A DNA stretch of 64,000 nucleotides, from assembly GCF_019175365.1 (NCBI RefSeq), contig NZ_CP059572.1, forward strand, positions 8,880,774 to 8,944,773. The letters run 5' to 3'. Both the position numbers and the translations under genes were made by a program. Below are positions 28,770 to 36,931 of this stretch, one piece after another. How positions within the stretch are numbered: position 1 is the first letter of the stretch; each line of letters starts with the position of its first letter. Source of the DNA: Actinomadura graeca. Lineage in GTDB: Bacteria; Actinomycetota; Actinomycetes; Streptosporangiales; Streptosporangiaceae. The notes beneath the pieces were generated by a model that made no database searches, was not told the DNA's origin, and saw only the letters and a program-made list of their open reading frames with translations.

Positions 28770-30581
28770 TCACCCGCCCCCGGCGGCCGGGCGCCGGACG
28801 TCCCACACCCAGACGCCGCCGACGCGGCGCCCCTCGCCCAGCAGCTCCCGCAGGACCTCGTGGAGCACCTGCTCCCTGCCGTTCGGGCCGAGCACGACCG
28901 CGTCGGCCCTCCAGTACGCGAGGTCGGCGCGGGCGGCGGCCCGGTCGGCGTCCGTGACCACCGGCGGGGTGCCGGCGTCGCGCGCCTTGGCCAGCAGGTC
29001 GGACGTGGGGCGCCGGGCCGCGCCGTAACCGCCCTCCCGCCGCGGCCCGAACGGGCCGATGAAGTAGCCCTCCGGCACGGGGAAGCCGAGCCCCGCCTCG
29101 ACCTGCCAGTGCAGCGGCGTCGCGTCCGGGACGTCGGGCAGCGGCGCGGGCACCAGCGTCCGGCCGGGGCGGACGTACCGGCGCCACGTCCCGCCGGTGA
29201 AGAAGGCCGGGACCGGGGGGCGGTCCTCGGCGGCGAGCGGCTTGGGCACGACCGGGACCAGCGCCTGCGCCAGCACGACGCAGCACAGCAGCCGGACGCG
29301 GGCCGCCTGCGGGGTCCCGGGGGGCGCCGTGGCGAGGAACCGGTCGACGCCGAGGGCCAGGAGCATCCCGGCCGCCGGCACGCACACCAGCGTGAACCGC
29401 GACTCGATCACCGACTCGTACAGCGGGAGCCCCGACACGAGCCGCCACGGGCCGGGGACGCCGGTCGGGCGCCCGGCCACCGTCACCTCGGTCCCGAGCG
29501 ACAGCAGCACGGCCGCGCCGATCACCACGCCCAGCGCCCGGACGAGCGGGTCCCGCCGCAGCCACACCACCAGCGCGGCGGCCAGCACCGCGAGCGGCCA
29601 GCCGAAGAACGCGTTCTGCTCGGTGGGGCTCGCGTCCAGCGGCCCGGGGACGGCCTGGTGCCCGGCCAGCGACTGGCGCGCGAACGCGGTGAGCTCCGTC
29701 AGGTCGTTGCCGGACGGATGGTGCACGAGGCCGTCGTAGCTCTGCGCGCCGAAGAACTGCCAGACCAGCGCGTACGCCGTGAGGGGCAGGAAGACGGCGG
29801 CGGCGACGCCGAGCCCCGCGGCGAGCCGTCCCGCCGCCGCCCGCGCCGCCGCCGGGCGGAACGCCGCGTACGCCGCCGCGAACACCGCGAGCCCGGTCGC
29901 GGTGAGCAGCAGCACCTCCTCGCCCAGGTAGATCTGGTACGCGGCGAGCAGGCCGAGGACGGCGCCGTCGCGGGCCGTCCGCCGCCCGCGCGCCAGCCGG
30001 ACCAGCCGCCCGATGATGAACGGGATCACGGCCAGCACCACGAAGTTGGGGTGGGCGTTGGCGTGCGAGATCAGCGGCGGCGCGAAGCCGCAGAAGGCCC
30101 CGCCCACCGCGGCCGCGGCCCGTGACGCCCCCAGGTGCCGGTGCAGCAGCCGGTACCAGGCCGCGGCGCTCCCGCCCAGCCCCAGCGTCAGCACCAGCGC
30201 CCACGTGACCGGCGGGCCGAACGCCAGCGTCACCGGCGTCAGCGGCACCGACACCCCGAGCATGACGGTGTTGGCCATCAGGTTCACGCCACCGGGGAAG
30301 TTCTGCAGCGTCGTGAAGAACGGGTCGTCCAGGCGGGTGACGGCGCGCGCCGTGACCGCGAAGAACCACTCCCACTGCGTCTGATCCTGGCCGCCGTCGA
30401 CCAGGTAGCGGCGGCCGGGCGCCGCCCACAGCCGCCCGAGGACGGCGAACGCGGCCAGCAGGTAGCCGGCGGTGATCGCCAGATCGGTCTCCCGCCCGCT
30501 CAGCCGCCGGTACCGGGGCGGCGCTCCGTCCGCGCCGTCCGCGCCGTCCGCGCGGGGCGGTGCCTGCGCCCCGGCCGTCAT
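28770..30581 (-). CDS. Large polytopic membrane protein (GT-C/YfhO-like)
   Basis: A 603-residue protein with about 12 transmembrane helices. An early extracytoplasmic loop holds GGQDQTQWEWFFAVTARAVTRLDDPFFTTLQNFPGG, and a soluble C-terminus of about 150 residues ends VWVWDVRRP. This resembles actinobacterial GT-C-type glycosyl-phosphoprenol-dependent transferases. The start overlaps the stop of the glycosyltransferase gene in an ATGA (30578-30581), so the two products are made together: one loads sugar on a lipid carrier, the other probably uses it (inferred). The N-terminus carries a repeated Ala-Asp-Gly tract. Confidence 0.75.
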   Translation of the reverse strand: MTAGAQAPPRADGADGADGAPPRYRRLSGRETDLAITAGYLLAAFAVLGRLWAAPGRRYLVDGGQDQTQWEWFFAVTARAVTRLDDPFFTTLQNFPGGVNLMANTVMLGVSVPLTPVTLAFGPPVTWALVLTLGLGGSAAAWYRLLHRHLGASRAAAAVGGAFCGFAPPLISHANAHPNFVVLAVIPFIIGRLVRLARGRRTARDGAVLGLLAAYQIYLGEEVLLLTATGLAVFAAAYAAFRPAAARAAAGRLAAGLGVAAAVFLPLTAYALVWQFFGAQSYDGLVHHPSGNDLTELTAFARQSLAGHQAVPGPLDASPTEQNAFFGWPLAVLAAALVVWLRRDPLVRALGVVIGAAVLLSLGTEVTVAGRPTGVPGPWRLVSGLPLYESVIESRFTLVCVPAAGMLLALGVDRFLATAPPGTPQAARVRLLCCVVLAQALVPVVPKPLAAEDRPPVPAFFTGGTWRRYVRPGRTLVPAPLPDVPDATPLHWQVEAGLGFPVPEGYFIGPFGPRREGGYGAARRPTSDLLAKARDAGTPPVVTDADRAAARADLAYWRADAVVLGPNGREQVLHEVLRELLGEGRRVGGVWVWDVRRPAAGGG

Positions 30582-31297
30582 GCCGCCGCCCGGCCGTGCC
30601 GCAGCCGGACGAGGACGACCTCGCCGAGCGCCTTCGCGTAGTCCACGGGACGGATCTTGGACCCTGGGCGGTGCGTCCAGCGAACCGGGACCTCCGCGAC
30701 CGGCCACCCGCGCCGCGCGAATAGGCAGAGGATCTCCACGTCGAAGCCCCAGCCGTCCACCCGGGCCACCGCGAACGCGGCGCGGGCCCGGCGGCCGTCG
30801 AACAGCTTGAAGCCGCACTGGGTGTCGTCGATCCCGCGCACCGCCAGCGCCCGGATCAGCAGCCGGCCGAGGCACGCGGGCGCCAGCCGCAGCGGGTGGC
30901 GGCGGGCCCGCCGCCGGGAGCCGACGGCCGCCGCGAACCCCGGCGCGAGCCCTGCGCGCAGCCGGGCCAGCTCCTCCACGGGGGTGGCGAGGTCGGCGTC
31001 GGTCACCAGCACCAGCCGCCCGCGGGAGGCCAGCACGCCCGTCCGCACGGCGTGGCCCTTGCCGCGGTTGGCGGGCGTGCGCAGCAGCCGGACCCGGGGG
31101 TCGCGCCGGGCGGCGGCCCGGACCGGCCGCGCGGTGCCGTCGGTCGAGCCGTCGTCGACGACGATCAGCTCCCAGCGGCCCGCGCCCCCGTCCAGGTGCG
31201 CCCGGACCTCGTCGAGCGTCCGCGGCAGCCGCGCGCGCTCGTTGTAGGCGGGGATCACGACCGTCAGCTCGACGGGGTCGGAGATCGAGGCGTTCAC
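30578..31297 (-). CDS. GT2 glycosyltransferase, dolichyl-phosphate sugar synthase-like
   Basis: A 239-residue transferase. GTG 31297 is preferred because a GGAGAGG lies upstream and the GT-A fold begins 9 residues later (VELTVVIPAYNE); ATG 31339 is an alternative without a ribosome site. Motifs are LIVVDDGSTDGT, the metal site LVTDADLATP and QCGFKLFDGRRAR. No C-terminal membrane helices are present, matching the single-domain polyprenyl-phosphate glucosyl/mannosyl transferases. It is the first gene of the leftward operon with the GT-C-like protein, sigma and anti-sigma. Confidence 0.85.
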   Translation of the reverse strand: MNASISDPVELTVVIPAYNERARLPRTLDEVRAHLDGGAGRWELIVVDDGSTDGTARPVRAAARRDPRVRLLRTPANRGKGHAVRTGVLASRGRLVLVTDADLATPVEELARLRAGLAPGFAAAVGSRRRARRHPLRLAPACLGRLLIRALAVRGIDDTQCGFKLFDGRRARAAFAVARVDGWGFDVEILCLFARRGWPVAEVPVRWTHRPGSKIRPVDYAKALGEVVLVRLRHGRAAA

Positions 31298-31407
31298 ACC
31301 AGGGGGACCTCTCCGGGGCCGCCCGCGGTTGTATGACATGGGTCACAGGACGGGCCGCCGCCCGGCGCCGCCGGGCGGCCCTGACGCCCGGCGGCGCGTC
31401 CCCGGGC

Positions 31408-31455
31408 GGTGACCCGCCGGGGTCACCGCGCTGGGGTCACCTCACCGGGGTCACC
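31408..31455. repeat. Iterated GGGGTCACC motif (14-bp period) with inverted copy
   Basis: GGGGTCACC occurs at 31419, 31433 and 31447, exactly 14 bp apart. GGTGACCC at 31408-31415 is inverted relative to the first. The set lies between the GH20 gene stop and the glycosyltransferase start, and a further GGGTCAC is at 31340. It may be a regulator-binding array or a hairpin terminator. Confidence 0.5.
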
Positions 31456-34252
31456 TCACGGGGGCCCACCAGCCGGGGGAGAGGTCCGGGGACCGGCCGG
31501 TCCCGGCGCGCGTCGCCCGGTACAGCTCGCCCTGATGGGTCACCAGCGCGCCCGGCTCGTACGCCGCCCCCGCCTGCCAGCCGGGCACCCCGGCCGGGGA
31601 GAGGCGGCTGGCGCGCCCGTCCGCGCCGAGGGTGCGGGTCAGCGCGTATCCGCCGACCTGCACGGGCCCGGTATAGCGCGTCCAGCGCGTCCCGTCGGTG
31701 GAGTACTCGACGGCCATGCCCGGGTTGCGGACGTTCGCGGTCAGGATCCCGCCGGCGACCTTCGCGCCGGGCGGCGGGATCCGGTAGTTCACCCCCTCAC
31801 CGGGCAGCCCCACCGGCCGGTAGAACGCCAGCAGCGGGAACGTGACCTGCCCCAGGGTGTTGGAGAAGGTGGCGAACGCGGCGTCCATCCCGGCGGGGGA
31901 CGGCGTCTCGCGGTTCCAGGCGCGCTCGGCCGCGCCGAGGAGCTTGGGGAACGCCTGGTACTCGCGGATCTCCGGGGTCTTGCCGTTCTCCGCCCACAGC
32001 TGGGCCTCGATCCCGAGGATGTTCTTGCGCCCCTCGGGGGTGAGCCTCGTCCAGGACGGGTTCGGCTTGACCGGGTTGCCCCAGCGGTCCTCGACCGCGT
32101 TGGCGTACACGTCGAAGGGCTGGTAGGTGAACGTGCTCTTCTCGTCCACGTAGGCCGCCCAGTAGTAGCCGGGCTCGTCGGGGTCCTTGTTGTAGGCGAG
32201 GTCCATGTAGAGGTTGGTGGCGTGGGCGAGGATCACCGGCGTCCCCCCGTTCGCGAACCGGTAGGCCCAGTCCTCGCGTCCCCAGCCCCAGACGTTCTGC
32301 CACGGCAGCGGGGTGAACCCCTTGAGGCGGAAGGGGCGGGCGGGGTCGATGATGTCCTCCCAGCCGGTCGTGGCGCGCGCGGCCTTGTGCGCGATGGCGT
32401 TCCAGCGGGTGAAGAACAGCTCCTTCAGCTCCTCGCCGGACTTCCCGGCGGTCTCCGGGTCCGCCGCGCACGCGGGCGAGCCCGACCACCAGCCCTCCGG
32501 CGGCCCGGGCGGCTCGTCCCCGCCGATGTTGATCCGGCCGAGCGGGACCCCGGCGGCCCGGTACATCGCGCCGACCTCGGAGACGACCTTGCCGAGGAAG
32601 GCGTAGGTGCTGTCCAGGCAGGGGTTCACCAGGTTGTCGGTGTAGCCCTGGACGCTCGTGTGCCGGCTCGTGTCCGCGGGGTCCAGCAGCCGGTACGCGC
32701 CGTCGCCGGTGCTCCGGTGGCGGCGCTCCATCGACTGCACCGCCGCGCGCGCGTGCGCCGGGAAGTTCAGCTCCGGGATGACCTCGATGTGCCGCTCGGC
32801 GGCGTACCGGAGGATGTCCTGGAAGTCGCCGACGCTGTAGTACCCGCCGCCCTTGCCGGCGAAGTTCTGCATGGCCTGCTCGTAGCCCTGGTAGGCGGGC
32901 GCCGGCCCGAGGTTCGCCTCGGCCGCGCCGCGCGGCTTGCCCTCGATCCCGTCGCCGCCGCCGAGGTCGTTCACCGACCCCATGCCCTGGTGCAGCGCGC
33001 CGGTCTCCCCGAGGTCGAACGCGCGCCGGGAGCCGAAGCCCGTCAGCTCGGGCAGCCCGGGGATCTCCAGCCGCCAGCCCTCGTCGTTCGTCAGCCCGAG
33101 GTGCAGCCGGTTGAGCTTGGTGAAGCTCATCAGGTCCAGGAACTTCTGGACGGTCCGCTTGCTCTCGAAGTGCCGCCCGACGTCGATGTGCAGGCCCCGG
33201 TAGCCGAACAGCGGGGCGTCGGCGACCGCGGCGCGCGGCACCTCGGCCGTGGCGTGCGCCCGGCCGCCCGCGGCGGCCCGGTAGTCGTCCGCCGGGACGA
33301 GCTGCCGCAGCGTCTGGACACCGTGCAGCACCCCGGCGCGGTCCGTCCCGACGATCCGGACCCCCTCGGAGGTGGCGTCCAGGGTGTAGCCCTCCGCGTC
33401 GGGCCGGCCGTCGCGGTCCACGTCCAGCTCCGGGTCCACCGCGAGGCTGATCGGCTCGCCCTCGCCCGGCGCGACGTCCCGCAGGGCCGAGCGCAGGTAT
33501 CCCGCCTCCCCGCGCAGCCCGGCAGACGCCGACACGCGCGACCCGCCGCCGATCGCGACCGTCCCGCCGGACGCGGTGGCCGTCAGCGGCCGCGGGACGA
33601 GCCGCTCCCGCAGCGCGAGCCGCTCCGGCCGGGCGGTGTTCGCCGCGAACCGGGTCGCCGCCGTCTCGACCGGGCGGTTGTCGCCCGAGTACGCCCTGGT
33701 CTGCTTGGGGTCGGCGGGGTCGATCAGCGTCCGGGACGGCAGCCACCGCGCCGGGCCGCCGCCGAACCGGATGCTCCAGCCCGCCGGGGCGTCCGATTTG
33801 TGGATCACCCAAATCTGGATGTTGATGTCGATCGTCCGGCGCTCGCCCGGGCCCACCGGCCTGAACCCGGCGGCGGGCCGCAGCGTGTAGAAGTCGCCGC
33901 TGCGCGCCTCGTCCGCGCGGTCCACCGCGAGGCCCTGGCCCGCGAGCTGCCTGCGGCCGGTCTCGCCCGCCTCGCCGGGCAGCAGCGCGGCCGGCAGCCG
34001 GGGGCTGCTGAAGTACAGGGCCCAGCCGTCGGCGCCGAGCGCGCAGCGGCGGTCACCGTTGTCGAGGGTGAGGCGGGCCAGGTGGTACCGCGCGTCGGCG
34101 ACGGTGTGGTCGACCGGCTGGTAGGTGATCCGCAGCGCGCGGGCGTCCGGATGGCACGCGGCCTGCGCCGCGCCGGACGGCACGGCCGCGGCGAGCGCGG
34201 CCGTGAGCGCGGCGGCCGACACGGCCGCCGCGGGTCTGATCGGGACCGTCAT
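31451..34252 (-). CDS. Secreted beta-N-acetylhexosaminidase (GH20) with C-terminal CBM5/12-like module
   Basis: A 933-residue exported enzyme. After a signal peptide (AAAVSAAALTAALAAAVPSGAAQA) comes a beta-rich domain of about 150 residues with two cysteines, then a GH20 N-terminal domain, then the catalytic TIM barrel. The barrel starts at GYRGLHIDVGRHF, and the catalytic pair is in RINIGGDEPPGPP (assisting Asp, acid Glu). A beta domain with YSTDGTRWTRY follows. The last 45 residues (WQAGAAYEPGALVTHQGELYRATR to GWWAPV) form a carbohydrate-binding module of family 5/12, which binds chitin. Likely role: releasing GlcNAc from chitin or wall oligomers. The 27-bp palindrome upstream suggests regulation. 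Confidence 0.9.
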   Translation of the reverse strand: MTVPIRPAAAVSAAALTAALAAAVPSGAAQAACHPDARALRITYQPVDHTVADARYHLARLTLDNGDRRCALGADGWALYFSSPRLPAALLPGEAGETGRRQLAGQGLAVDRADEARSGDFYTLRPAAGFRPVGPGERRTIDINIQIWVIHKSDAPAGWSIRFGGGPARWLPSRTLIDPADPKQTRAYSGDNRPVETAATRFAANTARPERLALRERLVPRPLTATASGGTVAIGGGSRVSASAGLRGEAGYLRSALRDVAPGEGEPISLAVDPELDVDRDGRPDAEGYTLDATSEGVRIVGTDRAGVLHGVQTLRQLVPADDYRAAAGGRAHATAEVPRAAVADAPLFGYRGLHIDVGRHFESKRTVQKFLDLMSFTKLNRLHLGLTNDEGWRLEIPGLPELTGFGSRRAFDLGETGALHQGMGSVNDLGGGDGIEGKPRGAAEANLGPAPAYQGYEQAMQNFAGKGGGYYSVGDFQDILRYAAERHIEVIPELNFPAHARAAVQSMERRHRSTGDGAYRLLDPADTSRHTSVQGYTDNLVNPCLDSTYAFLGKVVSEVGAMYRAAGVPLGRINIGGDEPPGPPEGWWSGSPACAADPETAGKSGEELKELFFTRWNAIAHKAARATTGWEDIIDPARPFRLKGFTPLPWQNVWGWGREDWAYRFANGGTPVILAHATNLYMDLAYNKDPDEPGYYWAAYVDEKSTFTYQPFDVYANAVEDRWGNPVKPNPSWTRLTPEGRKNILGIEAQLWAENGKTPEIREYQAFPKLLGAAERAWNRETPSPAGMDAAFATFSNTLGQVTFPLLAFYRPVGLPGEGVNYRIPPPGAKVAGGILTANVRNPGMAVEYSTDGTRWTRYTGPVQVGGYALTRTLGADGRASRLSPAGVPGWQAGAAYEPGALVTHQGELYRATRAGTGRSPDLSPGWWAPVR

Positions 34253-34316
34253 GGGAACCGCGTTCTCCTGGGGTACGGGCCGTGGCGGGGGCCGGGAGCG
34301 GCGTCGGGCTCGACGA

Positions 34317-34343
34317 AATTATTAGGAAAGTATCCTATTAATT
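34317..34343. promoter_or_regulatory. AT-rich 27-bp near-perfect palindrome upstream of GH20 gene (candidate operator)
   Basis: The arms AATTA (34317-34321) and TAATT (34339-34343) enclose TAGGA (34323-34327) and TCCTA (34333-34337) around a 5-nt centre. Only one pair (34322/34338) mismatches. It begins 65 bp before the GH20 start codon and is a striking AT island in this GC-rich DNA. TTAGGA/TCCTAA-type sites precede chitin-utilisation genes in other actinomycetes (from memory), which fits. Confidence 0.6.
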
Positions 34344-34431
34344 CGCTCCGAGTCGAGACCCCCGGAAGGGGCCCGGCCCGTAACGCGCGCCCACGGGCGC
34401 CGCGCCATGGGCCGGACCTGGGCGGTCCCGC

Positions 34432-36042
34432 TCAGGTGGAGCCGGTGAGCTCCATGCGCCCGGTCTTCGGGTCGCCCTCGTCGGCGAGGTAGTCGTCCGG
34501 GCGCGTGGCGTCCGCGCCGTCGGCGATCCCGGCCGTCCTGAGGGCCAGGGTCGCGGCCGCGGCGACGGCCAGGTTCACCGCGAGGGCGAGGACCCCCGCG
34601 TAGACCGTCGTCGCGGTGTCCAGGCCGAGGTCGCTCAGCTTGAACGCCGAGCCCCCGAAGTGCTCCTTCCTCTTGGCGGCGTTCGGGATCTCGTACAGCA
34701 TCCACAGGCCCGCCACGAGGCCCGCGGCCCAGCCGGCGAGCAGCGCGCCGCGGTGGAACCACCGGGTCACCAGGCCGAGCGCCACCGCCGGGAGCGTCTG
34801 CAGGATCACCACGCCGCCGATGAGCTGCAGGTCGATCGAGAACTCGGGATCCAGCAGCAGGATGCAGGCCACCGCCCCGACCTTGACGACGAGCGAGACC
34901 ACCTTGCTGACCGCGGCCTCCTGCCGCGCGGTGGCGTCGCGCCGGATGTACTCCTTGTAGATGTTGCGGGTGAACAGGTTGGCCGCCGCGATCGACATGA
35001 TCGCGGCCGGGACGAGCGCGCCGATGCCGATGGCGGCGAACGCCACGCCCGCGAACCAGTCCGGGAACATCGCGTCGAACAGCAGCGGGACGACGGTGTT
35101 GGTGTCGGCCTTGCCGCCGGTGACGACCGGCGCGATCCCCGCGGCGATGGCCATGAAGCCGAGCAGCGCGATCAGCCCCAGCACCAGGCTGTAGGCGGGC
35201 AGCGCCGACATGTTCCGCCTGATGACGTCGCGGTTCTTGCTCGCCAGCACGCCGGTGACGCTGTGCGGGTACAGGAACAGCGCCAGCGCCGACCCGAGCG
35301 CGAGCATCGCGTAGTTGAGCTGGTTCGTGCCGTCCAGCAGGATCCCGTCACCGGGGGCCGGCGTCTTGGCGAACTTCGCCTCCGCGGCCGAGAAGACGTC
35401 GCCCCAGCCGCCCAGCCGCGTCGGGATGTACAGCACCGCCACGATGATCACCAGGTAGATCAGGACGTCCTTGACGAAGGCGATCAGCGCGGGCGCCCGC
35501 AGGCCCGACTGGTAGGTGTAGGCGGCGAGGATCACGAACGCGATGACGATCGGCCAGTGCCCGTGCACGCCCATCGTCTTCAGGACGGCCTCGATCCCGA
35601 CGAGCTGGAGCGCGATGTAGGGCATCGTCGCGACGATGCCGGTCACCGCGACGGCGAGGGCCAGCGTGGGCGACCCGAACCGGGCGCGGACGAAGTCGGC
35701 GGGGGTGACGAACCCGTGCACGTGCGACACCGACCAGAGCCGGATCAGCACGAGGAAGACCAGCGGGTACACGATGATCGTGTACGGCACGGCGTAGAAG
35801 CCCGCCGCGCCCGCGCCGAACACCAGCGCCGGGACGGCCACGAACGTGTACGCGGTGTACAGGTCGCCGCCGATGAGGAACCAGGTGACCCAGCCGCCGA
35901 AGCCGCGCCCGCCGAGGCCCCACTCGTCCAGGCTGTCCATGGAGCCCGGCCGGCGCCACCGCGCCGCCACGAAGCCCATCCCGCTGACGAGCGCGAACAG
36001 CGCGCCGAACACGATGATCTCGGTGAGGTGGTCGCTCCGCAC
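34432..36042 (-). CDS. mctP: Sodium:solute symporter, monocarboxylate permease (MctP-like)
   Basis: A 536-residue protein with about 13 transmembrane helices. It has sequences typical of the SSS family: GGWVTWFLIGGDLYTAYTF near residue 48, ALFLYPHSVTGVLASKNRDVIRRN, and IGIGALVPAAIMSIAAANLFTRNIYKEY. The sequence resembles MctP/MctC permeases for lactate, pyruvate and acetate. It is preceded by a DUF3311 gene with a 4-bp gap, the usual partner of this subgroup. Such uptake would feed the glyoxylate shunt genes found elsewhere in the window. Confidence 0.87.
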   Translation of the reverse strand: MRSDHLTEIIVFGALFALVSGMGFVAARWRRPGSMDSLDEWGLGGRGFGGWVTWFLIGGDLYTAYTFVAVPALVFGAGAAGFYAVPYTIIVYPLVFLVLIRLWSVSHVHGFVTPADFVRARFGSPTLALAVAVTGIVATMPYIALQLVGIEAVLKTMGVHGHWPIVIAFVILAAYTYQSGLRAPALIAFVKDVLIYLVIIVAVLYIPTRLGGWGDVFSAAEAKFAKTPAPGDGILLDGTNQLNYAMLALGSALALFLYPHSVTGVLASKNRDVIRRNMSALPAYSLVLGLIALLGFMAIAAGIAPVVTGGKADTNTVVPLLFDAMFPDWFAGVAFAAIGIGALVPAAIMSIAAANLFTRNIYKEYIRRDATARQEAAVSKVVSLVVKVGAVACILLLDPEFSIDLQLIGGVVILQTLPAVALGLVTRWFHRGALLAGWAAGLVAGLWMLYEIPNAAKRKEHFGGSAFKLSDLGLDTATTVYAGVLALAVNLAVAAAATLALRTAGIADGADATRPDDYLADEGDPKTGRMELTGST

Positions 36043-36046
36043 GCGA

Positions 36047-36286
36047 TCAGCCCCGCTTCCGGGTCATGCGGTAGACGACGGCGGTGCAGGTCACGCCGAG
36101 CGGGATGAACGCGAACTGCATCCAGTAGAAGGCGGGGAGCCCCGCGAGCCGGGGGCCGTCGTGGTTGAACAGGAACGTCAGCAGCGGCACCACGACGGGG
36201 ACGGCGAGCAGCAGGTTCCAGGCGCTGCGGTCGGAGCGGGCGGGACGCGGCGGCGGGTTGCCCGCGGCGGGTTCTGTCGAGGCCAA
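36047..36286 (-). CDS. DUF3311 small membrane protein
   Basis: A 79-residue protein with a Pro-rich N-terminus and two transmembrane helices (LLLAVPVVVPLLTFLFN and FYWMQFAFIPLGVTCTAVVYRMT). The LPAFYWMQFAFIPLGV motif is characteristic of DUF3311, which is almost always encoded just upstream of an SSS permease and may be an accessory subunit. An AGGAGGA-like site precedes ATG 36286. Confidence 0.88.
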   Translation of the reverse strand: MASTEPAAGNPPPRPARSDRSAWNLLLAVPVVVPLLTFLFNHDGPRLAGLPAFYWMQFAFIPLGVTCTAVVYRMTRKRG

Positions 36287-36439
36287 GGGGAGTCCTCCTC
36301 GTCACAGGTGTTCGATCGCACGGCCCGTCCGGGTCCCGCGGGACGGGGCGGCGCCATCGTCGAGCCGGGCGAGGATACGCCTCCGCCGGTCACGGGCCGA
36401 TCTCGGGCGCGGCACGACTTCGCTGGAGCGTGCCAGCCC

Positions 36440-36455
36440 CCGGAGGCGCCTCCGG
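36440..36455 (-). terminator. GC-rich perfect palindrome, probable terminator
   Basis: CCGGAGGCGCCTCCGG is a perfect 16-bp self-complementary sequence, 5 bp beyond the stop of the VOC remnant (36461-36463). It could terminate transcription ahead of the DUF3311/symporter pair. Confidence 0.45.
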
Positions 36456-36460
36456 CGGCG

Positions 36461-36766
36461 TCAGACGGTGCGGTCGGCGGCGGTCCTCGGCTCGTGCCGG
36501 ACGTCCTCCGGCAGGCCCGGCCTCCGGGTCCACGCCGCGAACTCCACCAGCACGCCGTCGGGGTTCCGGAGGTAGATCGCCCAGCCCATCGGCAGCTCGA
36601 TGGTCTTGATCAGCGGCATGCCGAGCACGCCCCGGTAGAAGTCCATTGTCCGTCCCATGTCGCGGCACACCAGCGCGAGAGGGTGCACGCCGCGCAGCTC
36701 GAACTCGGTGTTCTCCCTGGTCGTGGGCGTGCGTCCGGTGATGTAAGCAAGCCCTTGCCCGCCGGT
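36461..36766 (-). pseudogene. VOC (glyoxalase/bleomycin-resistance) family gene with large internal deletion
   Basis: The open frame encodes about 100 residues, including TGRTPTTRENTEFELRGVHP, then LALVCRDMGRTMDFYRGVLGMPLIKTIELP, then abruptly MGWAIYLRNPDGVLVEFAAWTRRPG. In the family the first block is the N-terminal beta-alpha-beta half and the second is the C-terminal end of the same protein; the roughly 80-90 residues between, with metal-binding His and Glu, are absent. No ATG/GTG/TTG start precedes 36688 in frame, while ATG 36770 is in another frame. This is the remnant of a VOC gene. A 75-residue product from GTG 36688 is possible but would lack a complete fold. Confidence 0.7.
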
Positions 36767-36772
36767 TCATGG

Positions 36773-36778
36773 TAGCCT
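36773..36778 (+). promoter_or_regulatory. Probable -10 element of trp leader transcript
   Basis: TAGCCT fits the actinobacterial TANNNT pattern. Its last T is 7 bp before the leader ATG (36785) and no SD precedes that ATG, so the leader is probably translated from a leaderless transcript, as described for trpL in Corynebacterium glutamicum. The -35 region is not recognisable. Confidence 0.4.
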
Positions 36779-36784
36779 CGGCGC

Positions 36785-36823
36785 ATGCGAACCGCGACCT
36801 TCCAGTGGTGGTGGCGCTGCTGA
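36785..36823 (+). CDS. trpL: trp operon leader peptide
   Basis: A 12-residue peptide, MRTATFQWWWRC, with three consecutive TGG tryptophan codons (36806-36814). It is followed 34 bp later by a terminator hairpin and then the anthranilate synthase gene. This is a classical ribosome-mediated attenuator: when Trp-tRNA is scarce the ribosome stalls on the Trp codons and the terminator does not form. Confidence 0.9.
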   Translation: MRTATFQWWWRC

Positions 36824-36857
36824 GGCGGCGCCCGGTTCGTGCACGTTGACCATCCAG

Positions 36858-36885
36858 GGACCGCCCTCACCCGGCGGTCCTTTTT
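36858..36885 (+). terminator. trp attenuator terminator
   Basis: The stem GGACCGCC (36858-36865) with GGCGGTCC (36873-36880) has a 7-nt loop and is followed by TTTTT (36881-36885). It is the only clear T-run terminator in the window. GGCGG at 36824-36828, directly after the leader stop, can pair with CCGCC of the left arm (36861-36865) and act as antiterminator. Confidence 0.9.
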
Positions 36886-36931
36886 GTGCTGTCCGCCTGG
36901 TGCAGGGCCCGAGCGACGAGGGGCCACCGCG

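Noticed and set aside
30541..30575. Short repeat GCCGTCCGC in tandem
   Set aside because: It encodes an Ala-Asp-Gly tract in a disordered N-terminus and is explained by simple slippage in GC-rich coding DNA.
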